Notes: generated by a model from the letters alone, not told the origin. Shown: positions 7,000 through 15,663, numbered from the stretch's first letter. The stretch is DNA of 21,177 nt from Caryophanales bacterium UBA1709 (GCA_002317215.1 DCJD01000013.1:6272-27448); one strand, 5' to 3'. Numbers and translations are program-made.

Positions 7000-9648
7000 T
7001 TAAGCAACACCCATGACCATAGTAATGATATATGGACCATAGTATAGGGTTACATATTCACTATCATAGAAGTCATCGATACCACAAGCTTCTGCGGCAG
7101 TCTTACCAGTTAAGTATGCTAATAATTCAGTAGCACCAGCAGTTCCTGCTAGTCCAGCATTAGTTCCTTCGCCAACATCAACTAAGCTTGTACCATTGAA
7201 GATTTTAACTCCATTTTCAGTAATGAAGATAGGAGCACCTAGTGCATATGCACCTTCAATGTTACCGGTTGCTCCACTAGTACATCCATCTAGAATTCCT
7301 TGGGCAACTTTACCACAGAATACTGAATAAACATATTCTTTAATAACTTTTTCTTTAACTTCATCAGTTGCACCACTTGCACCTGCTGCAGCATAGATAG
7401 ATTCTTTTACTTGAGCGACAATACCTTCTTTTGTGTTATCATCTAGATCATCCCAGTCATCAGCATTTTCAGGTTTAGCTGCTGTATATTGTTCTTGAGC
7501 AGCCGAACTTATTAAGCCTTCACAAATTGATTTGTAAGTTTCAGCTTTGACTGCCTTTTTAGCGTTTTCATCTAATTGATCCCAACTTCCGTCACCGTAT
7601 TGAATATTATAACCAGCCTTTGATAGATCATTTAGGTTGTAGTTAGCAACTGCTAATACACTTTCCATAGCAGCATCTTCATATGATAAGCCGGTTCTAA
7701 TAGTTGCATCTGCTTTGATTTGGAAAGCACCATAGTTTGGATAATCATGTGCATCTCTATATTCTTTATCAAAGAATGAATCCACTACTTGAACACCATC
7801 TATTTTTAATTGTCCTTGTGGATTACCAGTAACGTTAGCGCTTTCAGCATATGGCATTAAGATCATTGTTAGATTTACTTTGCCATCAGCTGTTGCAAAC
7901 TTATGGCCATCTTCGAATAGCATAGACATACCTGCGATATCAGTCATTTGGCTACCTGAACCTGTTGCTTGGAACCAAGCATCTTGTCCAGTAACAGTAG
8001 TTTCAAATTCAGTATTTGTAACTGTAATTACAGGAGCTGATTCTCTTGAATAGTTTGCATAAGTATTGTTTTCATCATATTCATTTTGAGCTAATATGAT
8101 TGGTCCACCAGTACGTTTAACAATTGAATCGTTAACATTTAATACTTGTGAACCATATTGTAATATAGCACATTGATATGCATCATAACTCTTATATTTA
8201 TTTAGAGTTAATGATGTTGGAGCATATTCGGTATATGCATTAACCATAAATGTAGAAATATTAGTATTAGTTAATGTTGCACTTAATCCAAATGCTTTAA
8301 ATGCAATTAATCCACCAAATCCACTAGTATCGTTAGATCTGTTAGCGTTTCCTTTTAAAGATACGTTGTAAGCATTGAAATAAGTTGTCTTCCATGATTC
8401 ATCTTCTAATATTCTTCTTTCAAATGTATCTAAATCAACTTTTTCTGCATCGTTTTCCCATTTAGCAGTAAATCTAAATGCTTCAGTATGGGAGATTTCT
8501 TGTTGTCCACCATTAACTACTCTATGAACTTTAGTCATATTAGAGAAGTCAAGATGGAAGAAGTTACCATAGAAATTAAATGTGGTATTCTTTTCTACAC
8601 CAATAGTGTATAAGTCAACCCAGTCTCTTAGATAGTCAGTACCATCAATATTTTCAATATATTCTTCTGGAATATCATTTGGTGTAATACTTAAGTTATT
8701 GTGTAATACAATACCTTTCATATAATCATCTGTTTTATATTTTGGACAAGTTACACCATTTCTAGCATAATATGCTTTCCAAACATCTTGAGTAGTATTT
8801 GATCCGTTTTCGAATTCACCAGTTGACCAGTTTGCAGCATAATAAGTATTTACATAACCTAATTCACTAGCATTATGAACGTTTAATCCATCAACAACTT
8901 TAAATTCAATAGATTGTTTCTTAGATTCTTTTTTACTTGCTGCTAAGTTAGTTGGAACTGAAGTAATCTTGAAATATTTACCAATAGCTGCTTCAGTAAA
9001 ATCATAACTATCTGCTAATGTATCAATAGTTACATATGTTTTTAATTCAGTACCAGTTAGTAGTCTATATCCATTTGTTTCTTTAATATATACTTCTGTA
9101 TCAACTTGGTATCTTGATAATGAAACATATTCTTCGGTTTCTGGATGAAGTGCTGTAACGTTTGGTCTATAGATAAATGGATTATCATCACCAACGATAT
9201 ATGGATTAGAATCATATGCACTTTGACCACCGTCAATATAAGCTTCTTCTCCTTGGGCATCAATAATTTTAGCTTTTCTAGTAACTAATGCTGTTGCTTG
9301 TTCAACGCCATAGATGTCGTAACTTTCTTCAATAGTATTTAATACTTGAACAGTAACATTAATAGTTACACCGCCATATTCAATAGCAACGCTTTGATTA
9401 CCAACAGTATCAGTATTAAATGCGCTAACATTGATATCGCTACCAGAGATCTCTTTTTTAGATCCATCTTTGTAAGTGGCAATAATTTTTAATCCGCTTA
9501 CGTCTACTTGATCACCTTTTGCATATGCATAGGTGAATGTACCTTTCTTGATTGCAATTGATTCAACTTTATTCTTACCACCACAACCGGTAAGAATTGT
9601 TGCACCGAATACAACTGCACCAAGACCTTTCAACATAGTCTTTTTCAT
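7000..9648 (-). CDS. Ig-like domain surface lipoprotein
   Basis: 882 residues from the chosen start. MKKTMLKGLGAVVFGATILTGC carries a lipobox LTGC, so Cys22 should be lipidated. Next comes a bacterial Ig-like domain (about residues 30-105), with VESIAIKKGTFTYAYAKGD, a TYKDGSKKEI turn and a closing IEYGGVTINVTVQV strand, as in Ig group 3 domains. The middle (about 260-620) is rich in short strands, Asn and Gly turns and looks like a beta-helix or similar beta fold. The last 250 residues hold Ala-rich helices. I see no catalytic motif. The start at 9648 has AAAGGA ten bases upstream. An ATG at 9666 adds six residues, MKGKTI, and is itself part of that binding site, so I reject it. This is the last gene of the ABC operon and ends at a terminator. 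Confidence 0.85.
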   Translation of the reverse strand: MKKTMLKGLGAVVFGATILTGCGGKNKVESIAIKKGTFTYAYAKGDQVDVSGLKIIATYKDGSKKEISGSDINVSAFNTDTVGNQSVAIEYGGVTINVTVQVLNTIEESYDIYGVEQATALVTRKAKIIDAQGEEAYIDGGQSAYDSNPYIVGDDNPFIYRPNVTALHPETEEYVSLSRYQVDTEVYIKETNGYRLLTGTELKTYVTIDTLADSYDFTEAAIGKYFKITSVPTNLAASKKESKKQSIEFKVVDGLNVHNASELGYVNTYYAANWSTGEFENGSNTTQDVWKAYYARNGVTCPKYKTDDYMKGIVLHNNLSITPNDIPEEYIENIDGTDYLRDWVDLYTIGVEKNTTFNFYGNFFHLDFSNMTKVHRVVNGGQQEISHTEAFRFTAKWENDAEKVDLDTFERRILEDESWKTTYFNAYNVSLKGNANRSNDTSGFGGLIAFKAFGLSATLTNTNISTFMVNAYTEYAPTSLTLNKYKSYDAYQCAILQYGSQVLNVNDSIVKRTGGPIILAQNEYDENNTYANYSRESAPVITVTNTEFETTVTGQDAWFQATGSGSQMTDIAGMSMLFEDGHKFATADGKVNLTMILMPYAESANVTGNPQGQLKIDGVQVVDSFFDKEYRDAHDYPNYGAFQIKADATIRTGLSYEDAAMESVLAVANYNLNDLSKAGYNIQYGDGSWDQLDENAKKAVKAETYKSICEGLISSAAQEQYTAAKPENADDWDDLDDNTKEGIVAQVKESIYAAAGASGATDEVKEKVIKEYVYSVFCGKVAQGILDGCTSGATGNIEGAYALGAPIFITENGVKIFNGTSLVDVGEGTNAGLAGTAGATELLAYLTGKTAAEACGIDDFYDSEYVTLYYGPYIITMVMGVA

Positions 9649-9667
9649 AATTGTTTTTCCTTTCATG

Positions 9668-10099
9668 TTAATTTTTTGGAGTCTTTGCGACTACCTTTAT
9701 TCTTTGGCTGCTAACACTACTGTTATCAGTTGCGACTACACTTAATGTTAATGTTTCTCCTGATTCATAAAATATAACTCTACCAAAGCTATCTACGCTA
9801 GCATAACTTTGTTCAGTATCATAGATGAATCTAACGTCTTGATTAGTGGCGTTTTCTGGATAAACATGGTAATCAATTTGAATAATGTTGTTAGTTTGAT
9901 CTAATTCATCAAATTCAAATGATATTAAGATAATTGTTTCATCATTATCTCTAACCTTTTTAGCATTTTCATTATCTATTTCAATGCTGGTAACATATAT
10001 TGTTTCTTCAAATGTATCTTGGTTTAATCCAAAGAAGTTAACAATTAATACAGAGAAGATAAATATAATACCTATAACTATTAATACGGATTTCTTCAT
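9668..10099 (-). CDS. Small membrane-anchored Ig-like protein
   Basis: 143 residues. A basic start MKKS and one hydrophobic segment (about 4-26) without a lipobox Cys form a signal anchor, so the rest should face outside. The remainder alternates like a beta sandwich. The stretch ATNQDVRFIYDTEQSYASVDSFGRVIFYESGETLTLSVVATD (about 85-126) resembles bacterial Ig group 2 domains, in which a value is compared with a V-D-x-x-G-x-V turn. The start is preceded by AAGGAG, which lies within the end of the permease gene, so translation is probably coupled. It sits between the permease and the large Ig lipoprotein. It could be an accessory subunit of the exporter or a substrate; the sequence does not decide. 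Confidence 0.75.
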   Translation of the reverse strand: MKKSVLIVIGIIFIFSVLIVNFFGLNQDTFEETIYVTSIEIDNENAKKVRDNDETIILISFEFDELDQTNNIIQIDYHVYPENATNQDVRFIYDTEQSYASVDSFGRVIFYESGETLTLSVVATDNSSVSSQRIKVVAKTPKN

Positions 10100-10101
10100 A
10101 T

Positions 10102-11820
10102 TTATTTCTCCTTATAGAATAGTTTAATATTCTCAGTAAATGAGTATAATTCATAACCAAGTAATACTAAACCAATACCGAATACTTTAATGTATTGTAA
10201 TAATGTATCTTTTTCAGATAATGTTTTAAGAACAATACCACATACTAATAATGATAAGATAAATGCTAGAACCATTGAGTTTGTCTCATTTGGATTGTTA
10301 TCACTATTACCAATGTTTGCATATAATTCAAGTTGAGGATTCATGATATCTTGGTTTGCGCTATATAAAGTATGTGCTAGATAGATAAGATAACATCCAC
10401 CAACTAAGAATAAGCTTTGCATTGCAGTTAAATGAGCTACTTTATATATAACTATATAAGTTGCTATAAAACCAATGGTCATAAATGCTGTATTAAATAA
10501 TAATTTTGCAAATAATAGAGGTTGATATTTACTTGGTTGAACCTTAATTAAATAACTACTTCTACCATCTTTGCTATATACACTAGCAGCATATGTATTG
10601 GTTGTTAGTGATATTACTAGAATTAATAGTGTGTTAAATGCTATTTCTAAGTAGTTGCCAAGTGCTTTAGTACTCATTGCTCCATATATCTTATTTAATA
10701 AGAATATTAGGATTGGAAGAGTTAACATTGTGATAACTGCACTAAATAATCTATCAGTATCTCTAAAACAAAGTGTGAATTCATTTTTAATAATAGATAC
10801 TTTTCTACTGATAATTTTATTTGGTTTTTGTTTCTTGTTCATTTTCTTATATTCAAATGGTTTAGAAGCCATTTTGTAGAATAATGGGTGAACTAAGAGA
10901 ATGGATAATGTTGCTAATACAACAATAAATCCAATCATAATACCAAATAATACAAATGAGTCTTTACTAAATAGTTTGTAGTAAACACTTCCTTGAATTT
11001 TAGATCCAATAAGTATTTCACAAATACTAGTTGATATTACTGTTCGATAATTTCCTTTTTCACTAGCGAAGTTAAATAATGTTTTAAATCCACCAAGTCC
11101 ACTATTATTTTGTGAGAAATGTTTTAAGATATCTTGGATTTGCCAATATGTCTTACCCCATGTCTTCATAAAGTTAATATTAGAAGGTATTAAGGCAATT
11201 ACTTTAATAACACCAAATGCTATAACAAATACAAATGCAAGTAATGAAACGATTTGTAATGTTTTATATTGTCTAAAGATGTTATATATATACATTGTAG
11301 GAATGGATAATATAGCACCAATTAATACAGGTATCATTGATATAAAGATAAATACAAATAATACCCAGAAGTAATAGCTAACAGCTAATCCTCCACTAAT
11401 TCCATATGCGATAAATAATGGAACCATAAAGGAATAGTTTTTAATCAATTCAAATATATAGAATACGATTAATTTTGATAAGAATACTTGTCCTGGTTTA
11501 CATGGTAATGTTAATAATAATGGATTGTCATTAGAGAAGTATAATGCTTTATCTAATTTAACAGTACATCCAAATATTGATAACACAAACATGATGGTGA
11601 ATACTGCGACAAGTGGTTCAGCAGGGAATCCACCAACGATTGAGAAAATGTGTAATAGTTTGCAGACATAGATAATCCCAAATCCAATAGCAACAACTGC
11701 GGCAAATTTTATTATCGCAAATATCGCATTAAAGAATGTATATTTGCTTTTAATATTTCTACCTTTTAGATTTAGTTTCTCTTTAAGCTGCATTAATACT
11801 AATGTCTTAATGCTATCCAT
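10102..11820 (-). CDS. ABC transporter permease (ABC-2-like, large)
   Basis: 572 residues with about 12 hydrophobic membrane segments and no nucleotide-binding motif. The layout is a short cytoplasmic N-terminus rich in Lys, a first membrane half, a loop around residues 205-275, then a second half starting near 280. The DKALYFSNDNPLLLTLPCKPGQVFLSKL stretch (about 89-116) is characteristic of large ABC-2-type export permeases: a conserved NPLLLTLP segment after the third membrane span. The partner ATPase is the C-terminal half of the upstream gene, whose TAG lies three bases before this ATG, with GAAGG as the ribosome binding site. Together they should form an exporter. The substrate is unknown. 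The neighbouring Ig lipoproteins suggest an envelope role. Confidence 0.8.
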   Translation of the reverse strand: MDSIKTLVLMQLKEKLNLKGRNIKSKYTFFNAIFAIIKFAAVVAIGFGIIYVCKLLHIFSIVGGFPAEPLVAVFTIMFVLSIFGCTVKLDKALYFSNDNPLLLTLPCKPGQVFLSKLIVFYIFELIKNYSFMVPLFIAYGISGGLAVSYYFWVLFVFIFISMIPVLIGAILSIPTMYIYNIFRQYKTLQIVSLLAFVFVIAFGVIKVIALIPSNINFMKTWGKTYWQIQDILKHFSQNNSGLGGFKTLFNFASEKGNYRTVISTSICEILIGSKIQGSVYYKLFSKDSFVLFGIMIGFIVVLATLSILLVHPLFYKMASKPFEYKKMNKKQKPNKIISRKVSIIKNEFTLCFRDTDRLFSAVITMLTLPILIFLLNKIYGAMSTKALGNYLEIAFNTLLILVISLTTNTYAASVYSKDGRSSYLIKVQPSKYQPLLFAKLLFNTAFMTIGFIATYIVIYKVAHLTAMQSLFLVGGCYLIYLAHTLYSANQDIMNPQLELYANIGNSDNNPNETNSMVLAFILSLLVCGIVLKTLSEKDTLLQYIKVFGIGLVLLGYELYSFTENIKLFYKEK

Positions 11821-11823
11821 AAA

Positions 11824-14088
11824 CTACTTACCTTCGCAATCTCCACCAATGGTTTCTAAGTAGAAATCTTCTAGATTAATCTTTTTCTTTTCTAATTCTT
11901 TTAATGAAACACATGTTTCGATGTGTCCTTTTTTAATGATAGCGATCTTGTCGCAAATTCTTTCGACAACATCGATGATATGGCTAGAGAAGAATACGAT
12001 ATTTCCTTCTTTAGCGTGTTCTTTCATACACTCTTTAACTTGGAAGATTGAGTTTGGATCAAGACCAGTTAATGGTTCATCTAGAATCCATACTTTAGGA
12101 TTATGAACTAATGCTGCCATGATGGTAATCTTTTGTTTCATACCGTGAGAGTAAGTCTTCATTTGATTATCAAAGGCTGTTTCTAATTGGAAGTTAGCGA
12201 CGTATTTTGATATTCTTGCGTCTCTATCTTCTTGACTAACACCATATAAGTCAGCGATATAGTTGATATATTCTCTACCAGTTAAGTTTTCATATAAAGC
12301 ATAGTGATCTGGAACGAAACCAATTTCTTTTTTAGCTTGAACTGGTTGTTTTTCAACATCATATCCGCATACTTCGATATGTCCATCAGTTATTGTTTGA
12401 ATACCAACAATTGATTTAATGATTGTTGATTTACCTGCACCATTTGGTCCTAAGAAACCAAATATCTCTCCGCCTTCAATCTTAAGTGATGCTTTATATA
12501 CTGAATAATAGTTATTAACACCATATTTTTTAGAGAACTCTTTTAGTTCTAGACATGCTTTGTTATTTCCGCTCATATTTTCATCCTCATTTCTTCCTTC
12601 TAATAAAGTTTTTAATTCTTCTTGTAATCTCTTATAGTCTTTTTGTTTTTGTCTTCTTAATGTATTGTTATCCCACATTCTGAATAATTGTTCATATACA
12701 AACCACATCGCAAGGGAGAGTATGCAATAAACAATAAAGAATAATGAATGGTATAGTGGATAGAATCTAAATATACGCCATCCAACAAATATTATGAACG
12801 TTTGATCTCTTAATGCTTTGCCGCCTTCGCCTAATTTAGAGGCGATGAAGTCAGAGTTTAAGAAGAAGTAGTCAACATCTCCATAGTTTGTAAACCATGC
12901 ATTTAGGATAATCATTGCTAAGAAGTAAACTCCAAAGGCAACCATTGAGTATTTCCATTGTTTAAACTTAGGTCTCTCAAATAACCCAAGAGCGACAATA
13001 AGTACCGGCATATAGAATGCGTGATAATGGTCAATAAAGAATGTTACTGTACCCATTTGGAATACGTTTCCATCGCTTGTGTTTGGCATTAACATCGCCA
13101 TGAAAGCTCCAAATACATTTATAAAGAATGTAAAGTAGAATAGTTTCTTTAGATCAAATATTAAACATAATGGAACAATGAACATTGCTGTATTACATAA
13201 ATGGAATGGCCAACATAATGGATCTAATAAATCTTCAAAGTTATAATGAGACATGAATGTCCATAAGACAGATAAGCTAAGATAAATCATTGCGAACTTT
13301 TTGATATCTTTACTCTTGTCTTTAAAGCAATGGAAGATAATTGTTGGTGTAACAAAGGCTCCATATAATACAATACGGTGTGCTTGTGTTAATCCCTTAA
13401 ATTTAATTTCTGTATTTCCAGGTTCACCAAAGAATACTTGGACAACAAATCCAGGTAGTATTGCAAGTAAGACTGGAATAATAGTAATTGCCATTACTTT
13501 TAATTCATCTTTGCTAATCTTGAAATACTCTTTATTTAATTTATTTTTACCATCCAATATGAATTGGTTAAATAAATAACCAATACCTACTCCTAACTGT
13601 AATGTTAGAAATAACCATTTAAATGCTATGATATAGACATCTTTATTTGTTGATAGGTAATGCCATTTATCCATTTCAAAAGCATAAACACCAGAAATTG
13701 AAATACCATATATTAGTAAAAATCCAATATCTAGTATATAGACTGGCACTGCAAAGAATTTAATTAGATTCTTAATGTTTTTAATTTGTTTGAAAAATGG
13801 ATATAAAACTATTAGTAATGTTGATGCATAAGTAAACCATACTAATAAAGTACCGACTGTAGTCATCCATATCTTATCTCCAAATGGAGAACTAATGTTC
13901 AAACCATAAGTATGTTCTAATACTGGGTTTCTTACTTGATAGCAACAATAGGCAACAATGCCTAAAATTAAACTAGCAGCTTTTTCAACCTTCTCATTAT
14001 TTGGATATTTCTTTTTGAAATAATTAAATAATTTAAAGAATCCAAATCCCACACAAAATATAAATAAATAACTTAATAATAAAAGCAT
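11824..14088 (-). CDS. YwaF/TIGR02206-like membrane protein fused to ABC ATPase
   Basis: 754 residues in one uninterrupted frame. Residues 1-470 are a membrane region with about 12 segments. From about 235 on it carries the marks of the YwaF/TIGR02206 (TMEM164-like) family: PFHLCN (295-299), NVFGAFMAMLMPN (about 324-336) and DHYHAFYMPV (about 353-362). A basic coiled linker (about 476-500) leads to a complete ABC ATPase (about 511-754) with Walker A GPNGAGKST (about 547-555), signature YSHGMKQK (about 646), Walker B VWILDEP with D-loop (about 666-677) and the switch His in SSH (about 703). The ATPase should energise the permease encoded next. The start has AGGAAGG nine bases upstream. An in-frame ATG at 12576 with GAGG upstream could also start a stand-alone ATPase of 250 residues. 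What the membrane half contributes is unknown. Confidence 0.85.
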   Translation of the reverse strand: MLLLLSYLFIFCVGFGFFKLFNYFKKKYPNNEKVEKAASLILGIVAYCCYQVRNPVLEHTYGLNISSPFGDKIWMTTVGTLLVWFTYASTLLIVLYPFFKQIKNIKNLIKFFAVPVYILDIGFLLIYGISISGVYAFEMDKWHYLSTNKDVYIIAFKWLFLTLQLGVGIGYLFNQFILDGKNKLNKEYFKISKDELKVMAITIIPVLLAILPGFVVQVFFGEPGNTEIKFKGLTQAHRIVLYGAFVTPTIIFHCFKDKSKDIKKFAMIYLSLSVLWTFMSHYNFEDLLDPLCWPFHLCNTAMFIVPLCLIFDLKKLFYFTFFINVFGAFMAMLMPNTSDGNVFQMGTVTFFIDHYHAFYMPVLIVALGLFERPKFKQWKYSMVAFGVYFLAMIILNAWFTNYGDVDYFFLNSDFIASKLGEGGKALRDQTFIIFVGWRIFRFYPLYHSLFFIVYCILSLAMWFVYEQLFRMWDNNTLRRQKQKDYKRLQEELKTLLEGRNEDENMSGNNKACLELKEFSKKYGVNNYYSVYKASLKIEGGEIFGFLGPNGAGKSTIIKSIVGIQTITDGHIEVCGYDVEKQPVQAKKEIGFVPDHYALYENLTGREYINYIADLYGVSQEDRDARISKYVANFQLETAFDNQMKTYSHGMKQKITIMAALVHNPKVWILDEPLTGLDPNSIFQVKECMKEHAKEGNIVFFSSHIIDVVERICDKIAIIKKGHIETCVSLKELEKKKINLEDFYLETIGGDCEGK

Positions 14089-14137
14089 AAAAAAATACCT
14101 TCCTTTCCTAAAAATAATATAAATATATAAAATATAT

Positions 14138-14515
14138 TTATTCTGTTAGGACGATGGTATTGTAAGAATCTAAAAATTGATAATGATTGATATTGACAGC
14201 TAAAATGTCCAATTCATTTGAGACGATATTTTTCATATCAAATTCAAAAGACATTCTAGAATTATCTTTAATAAATACTTTATTAACGAGATGTTTAAGC
14301 ATCATGATGGATAATGCAACTATAACGATGCTAAATCCAGCAACACTAAAAAAATCTAATGATTTTATTAGAACAGTCTTTAAACTAGTTGATACTAATT
14401 GCGATGCAAATATATATGTAAAGTGAGGACATGCTAGCAAATAACCTATTCCATATCCTACTGCAATTGCAATTCCAATCTCTTTTGCAAGAAATATTAA
14501 CTTCTCTTTTTGCAT
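14138..14515 (-). CDS. Small two-span membrane protein, unknown function
   Basis: 125 residues. Two hydrophobic segments (about 9-28 and 50-73) are followed by a polar C-terminal part of about 50 residues. The first segment is rich in Gly and Ala (GIAIAVGYGIGY). I recognise no family. It precedes the membrane-ABC fusion gene by 49 bases on the same strand and is probably in the same operon. The start has no strong ribosome binding site. The sequence just upstream forms an AT-rich dyad (14520-14542), which could hide or control the start. Confidence 0.65.
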   Translation of the reverse strand: MQKEKLIFLAKEIGIAIAVGYGIGYLLACPHFTYIFASQLVSTSLKTVLIKSLDFFSVAGFSIVIVALSIMMLKHLVNKVFIKDNSRMSFEFDMKNIVSNELDILAVNINHYQFLDSYNTIVLTE

Positions 14516-14519
14516 ACTC

Positions 14520-14542
14520 TTATTTTAATATATTTAAAATAA
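14520..14542 (-). repeat. AT-only inverted repeat before the small membrane gene
   Basis: TTATTTTAA and TTAAAATAA form a perfect 9-bp dyad around TATAT. It occupies the intergenic space just upstream of the ATG at 14515. No T run follows on the minus strand, so it is a poor terminator. It could be an operator, or chance in very AT-rich DNA. Confidence 0.4.
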
Positions 14543-14551
14543 AAAGCAAAT

Positions 14552-15307
14552 CTAGTGACTTCTATAGTTTGAGTCAGCTACTTTTTTCATCTTATGATCG
14601 TAAAATTTATGATTTAATAATGGCCATTTTATCTTAACTTCATCAACTCTATTACTAAATCTACTTCTCGCCCCGGCTTGATATATGAGTCCTCCAAAAT
14701 GAATTCCTCTACCTTCATCACTATTGTCGTCCATTATTAAATCATATATATCATCTTCACTCATTAAATATCCATCCTTTAATACTCCATAATACATAAA
14801 ATCAATATCGCCATCTCTTCTTTCTGTCCCTTTTAAAACACATCTTTTGATTATCTCTCTTAATATGTATTTTTTATTTAATTCAGCGTTAGCTTCATCA
14901 ATATAATTTTTATAATTTTCTAATATCTCTTCTCTTGTGAAAGGAACCCCATTATTGCTTAATTTTTCCGAATATCCATAATGATAAAAAAGCATTATTT
15001 TAAGCGTTCTATCCGAAATATTTAGCTTCTTTAAAAAATCATAAAATGGTTTGATTTTCTCATCATGAACTGACGCATTTCTTCCGGTTTTAATTGATAT
15101 ATATTTAATACGATTATTAACTTTTACATATATATCAGGCTTAGCCCATTTATCTTTAAAATGACCAGAATATATAAGATCATTTCTTTTAATTTTAGGA
15201 AACATAACCTTTATATGCTTCTTCCATTTTCTATTTAATTCTTTATATCTTTTGCCATGTAAATAATTCAAAATATCATACTCATTTTCTATTCCTAGAT
15301 TACTCAT
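14552..15307 (-). CDS. Accessory protein with PD-(D/E)xK-like core, unknown function
   Basis: 251 residues, basic, with no membrane segment. Residues about 55-75 read KPDIYVKVNNRIKYISIKTG, which fits a PD-(D/E)xK nuclease core in which the usual acidic residue is Ser (PD at 57-58, SIK at 71-73). The same S-x-K variant is known in Cfr10I/Bse634I-type restriction enzymes. A conserved-looking SVHDEKIKPFYDFL helix follows. Near the C-terminus GRGIHFGGLIYQ...KIKWPLL resembles a block seen in scattered accessory Bacillota proteins of unknown function. No methyltransferase or partner nuclease gene lies nearby. AGGAGG lies 12 bases before the ATG, a long but usable gap. It sits next to the odd tRNA locus and may lead the downstream ABC operon, 36 bases away. 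The nuclease fold is inference. Confidence 0.6.
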   Translation of the reverse strand: MSNLGIENEYDILNYLHGKRYKELNRKWKKHIKVMFPKIKRNDLIYSGHFKDKWAKPDIYVKVNNRIKYISIKTGRNASVHDEKIKPFYDFLKKLNISDRTLKIMLFYHYGYSEKLSNNGVPFTREEILENYKNYIDEANAELNKKYILREIIKRCVLKGTERRDGDIDFMYYGVLKDGYLMSEDDIYDLIMDDNSDEGRGIHFGGLIYQAGARSRFSNRVDEVKIKWPLLNHKFYDHKMKKVADSNYRSH

Positions 15308-15383
15308 AATATATTTTGTCCTCCTACTTAGATATACTGAAAAAATCTAATAATTCCTAAATAAAATGCTTTTTTTACTAAAA

Positions 15384-15423
15384 CGATTGCTCTACCGACT
15401 AAAATGGGTGCACTCTAAACCAA
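15384..15423 (-). repeat. Inverted tRNA fragments, left flank (Asn and Ile D arms)
   Basis: Two inverted copies of pieces of the adjacent tRNAs. Bases 15384-15400 are the exact reverse complement of tRNA-Asn 15574-15590 (17 of 17: D loop, D stem 3' side, 5' anticodon stem). Bases 15406-15423 are the reverse complement of tRNA-Ile 15491-15508 (17 of 18), the equivalent part of that tRNA. Five A/T bases separate them. The match ends sharply at both sides of each piece; the flanking tRNA bases are not present. The region lies just upstream of the tRNA promoter, so it should not be in the tRNA transcript. Confidence 0.85.
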
Positions 15424-15431
15424 AATTATTG

Positions 15432-15460
15432 TTGCTTATTTGAAAGCAATGATATACAAT
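15432..15460 (+). promoter_or_regulatory. Promoter of the tRNA-Ile/tRNA-Asn cassette
   Basis: TTGCTT, a 17-base spacer and TACAAT. The expected start is near 15467, about nine bases before the tRNA-Ile 5' end. The -35 box is only a half match. Confidence 0.5.
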
Positions 15461-15475
15461 AATAAGGCAAGGTAT

Positions 15476-15553
15476 GGGCCTGTAGCTCAGTTGGTTTAGA
15501 GCGCACCCCTGATAAGGGTGAGGTCGATGGTTCAATTCCATTCAGGCCCACCA
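15476..15553 (+). tRNA. tRNA-Ile (anticodon GAU)
   Basis: 78 bases with encoded CCA. Acceptor GGGCCTG pairs with CAGGCCC, discriminator A. Anticodon stem CACCC/GGGTG encloses CTGATAA, giving anticodon GAT (GAU). The T arm holds GGTTCAATTCC. The D loop is slightly long (AGTTGGTTTAGA). It is followed seven bases later by tRNA-Asn in the same transcript. Confidence 0.95.
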
Positions 15554-15560
15554 CATTGTT

Positions 15561-15636
15561 GCCTACTTAGCTCAGTCGGTAGAGCAATCGGCTGTTAACC
15601 GATCGGTCGTAGGTTCAAGTCCTACAGTAGGCGCCA
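15561..15636 (+). tRNA. tRNA-Asn (anticodon GUU)
   Basis: 76 bases with encoded CCA. Acceptor GCCTACT pairs with AGTAGGC, discriminator G. Anticodon stem ATCGG/CCGAT encloses CTGTTAA, giving anticodon GTT (GUU). The T arm holds GGTTCAAGTCC. A terminator follows within seven bases. Confidence 0.95.
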
Positions 15637-15642
15637 CTTTAT

Positions 15643-15663
15643 GAGACTTAGGTCTCTTTTTTT
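15643..15663 (+). terminator. Terminator of the tRNA-Ile/tRNA-Asn cassette
   Basis: GAGAC/GTCTC with a TTAG loop and seven T. It ends the tRNA transcript just before the right-hand inverted tRNA fragments. Confidence 0.8.

Noticed and set aside
9649..9666. Upstream ATG for the Ig-like lipoprotein
   Set aside because: That ATG is part of the stretch that supplies the ribosome binding site for the better start at 9648, and the signal peptide is more typical from MKKT.
12576..12588. A separate ABC ATPase gene starting at the internal ATG
   Set aside because: The frame is continuous with the membrane region and there is no stop between them, so a single fused gene is the simplest reading; the internal start is kept only as a possibility.
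14520..14542. The AT-only dyad as a terminator of the PD-(D/E)xK-like gene
   Set aside because: The stem has no G or C pairs and no T run follows on the minus strand.
15384..15423. A short CRISPR-like array (two spacer-like units with similar A/T linkers)
   Set aside because: There are only two units, the linkers are 5-7 bases and not a repeat of proper length, and no cas gene is nearby. The units are explained by tRNA similarity.
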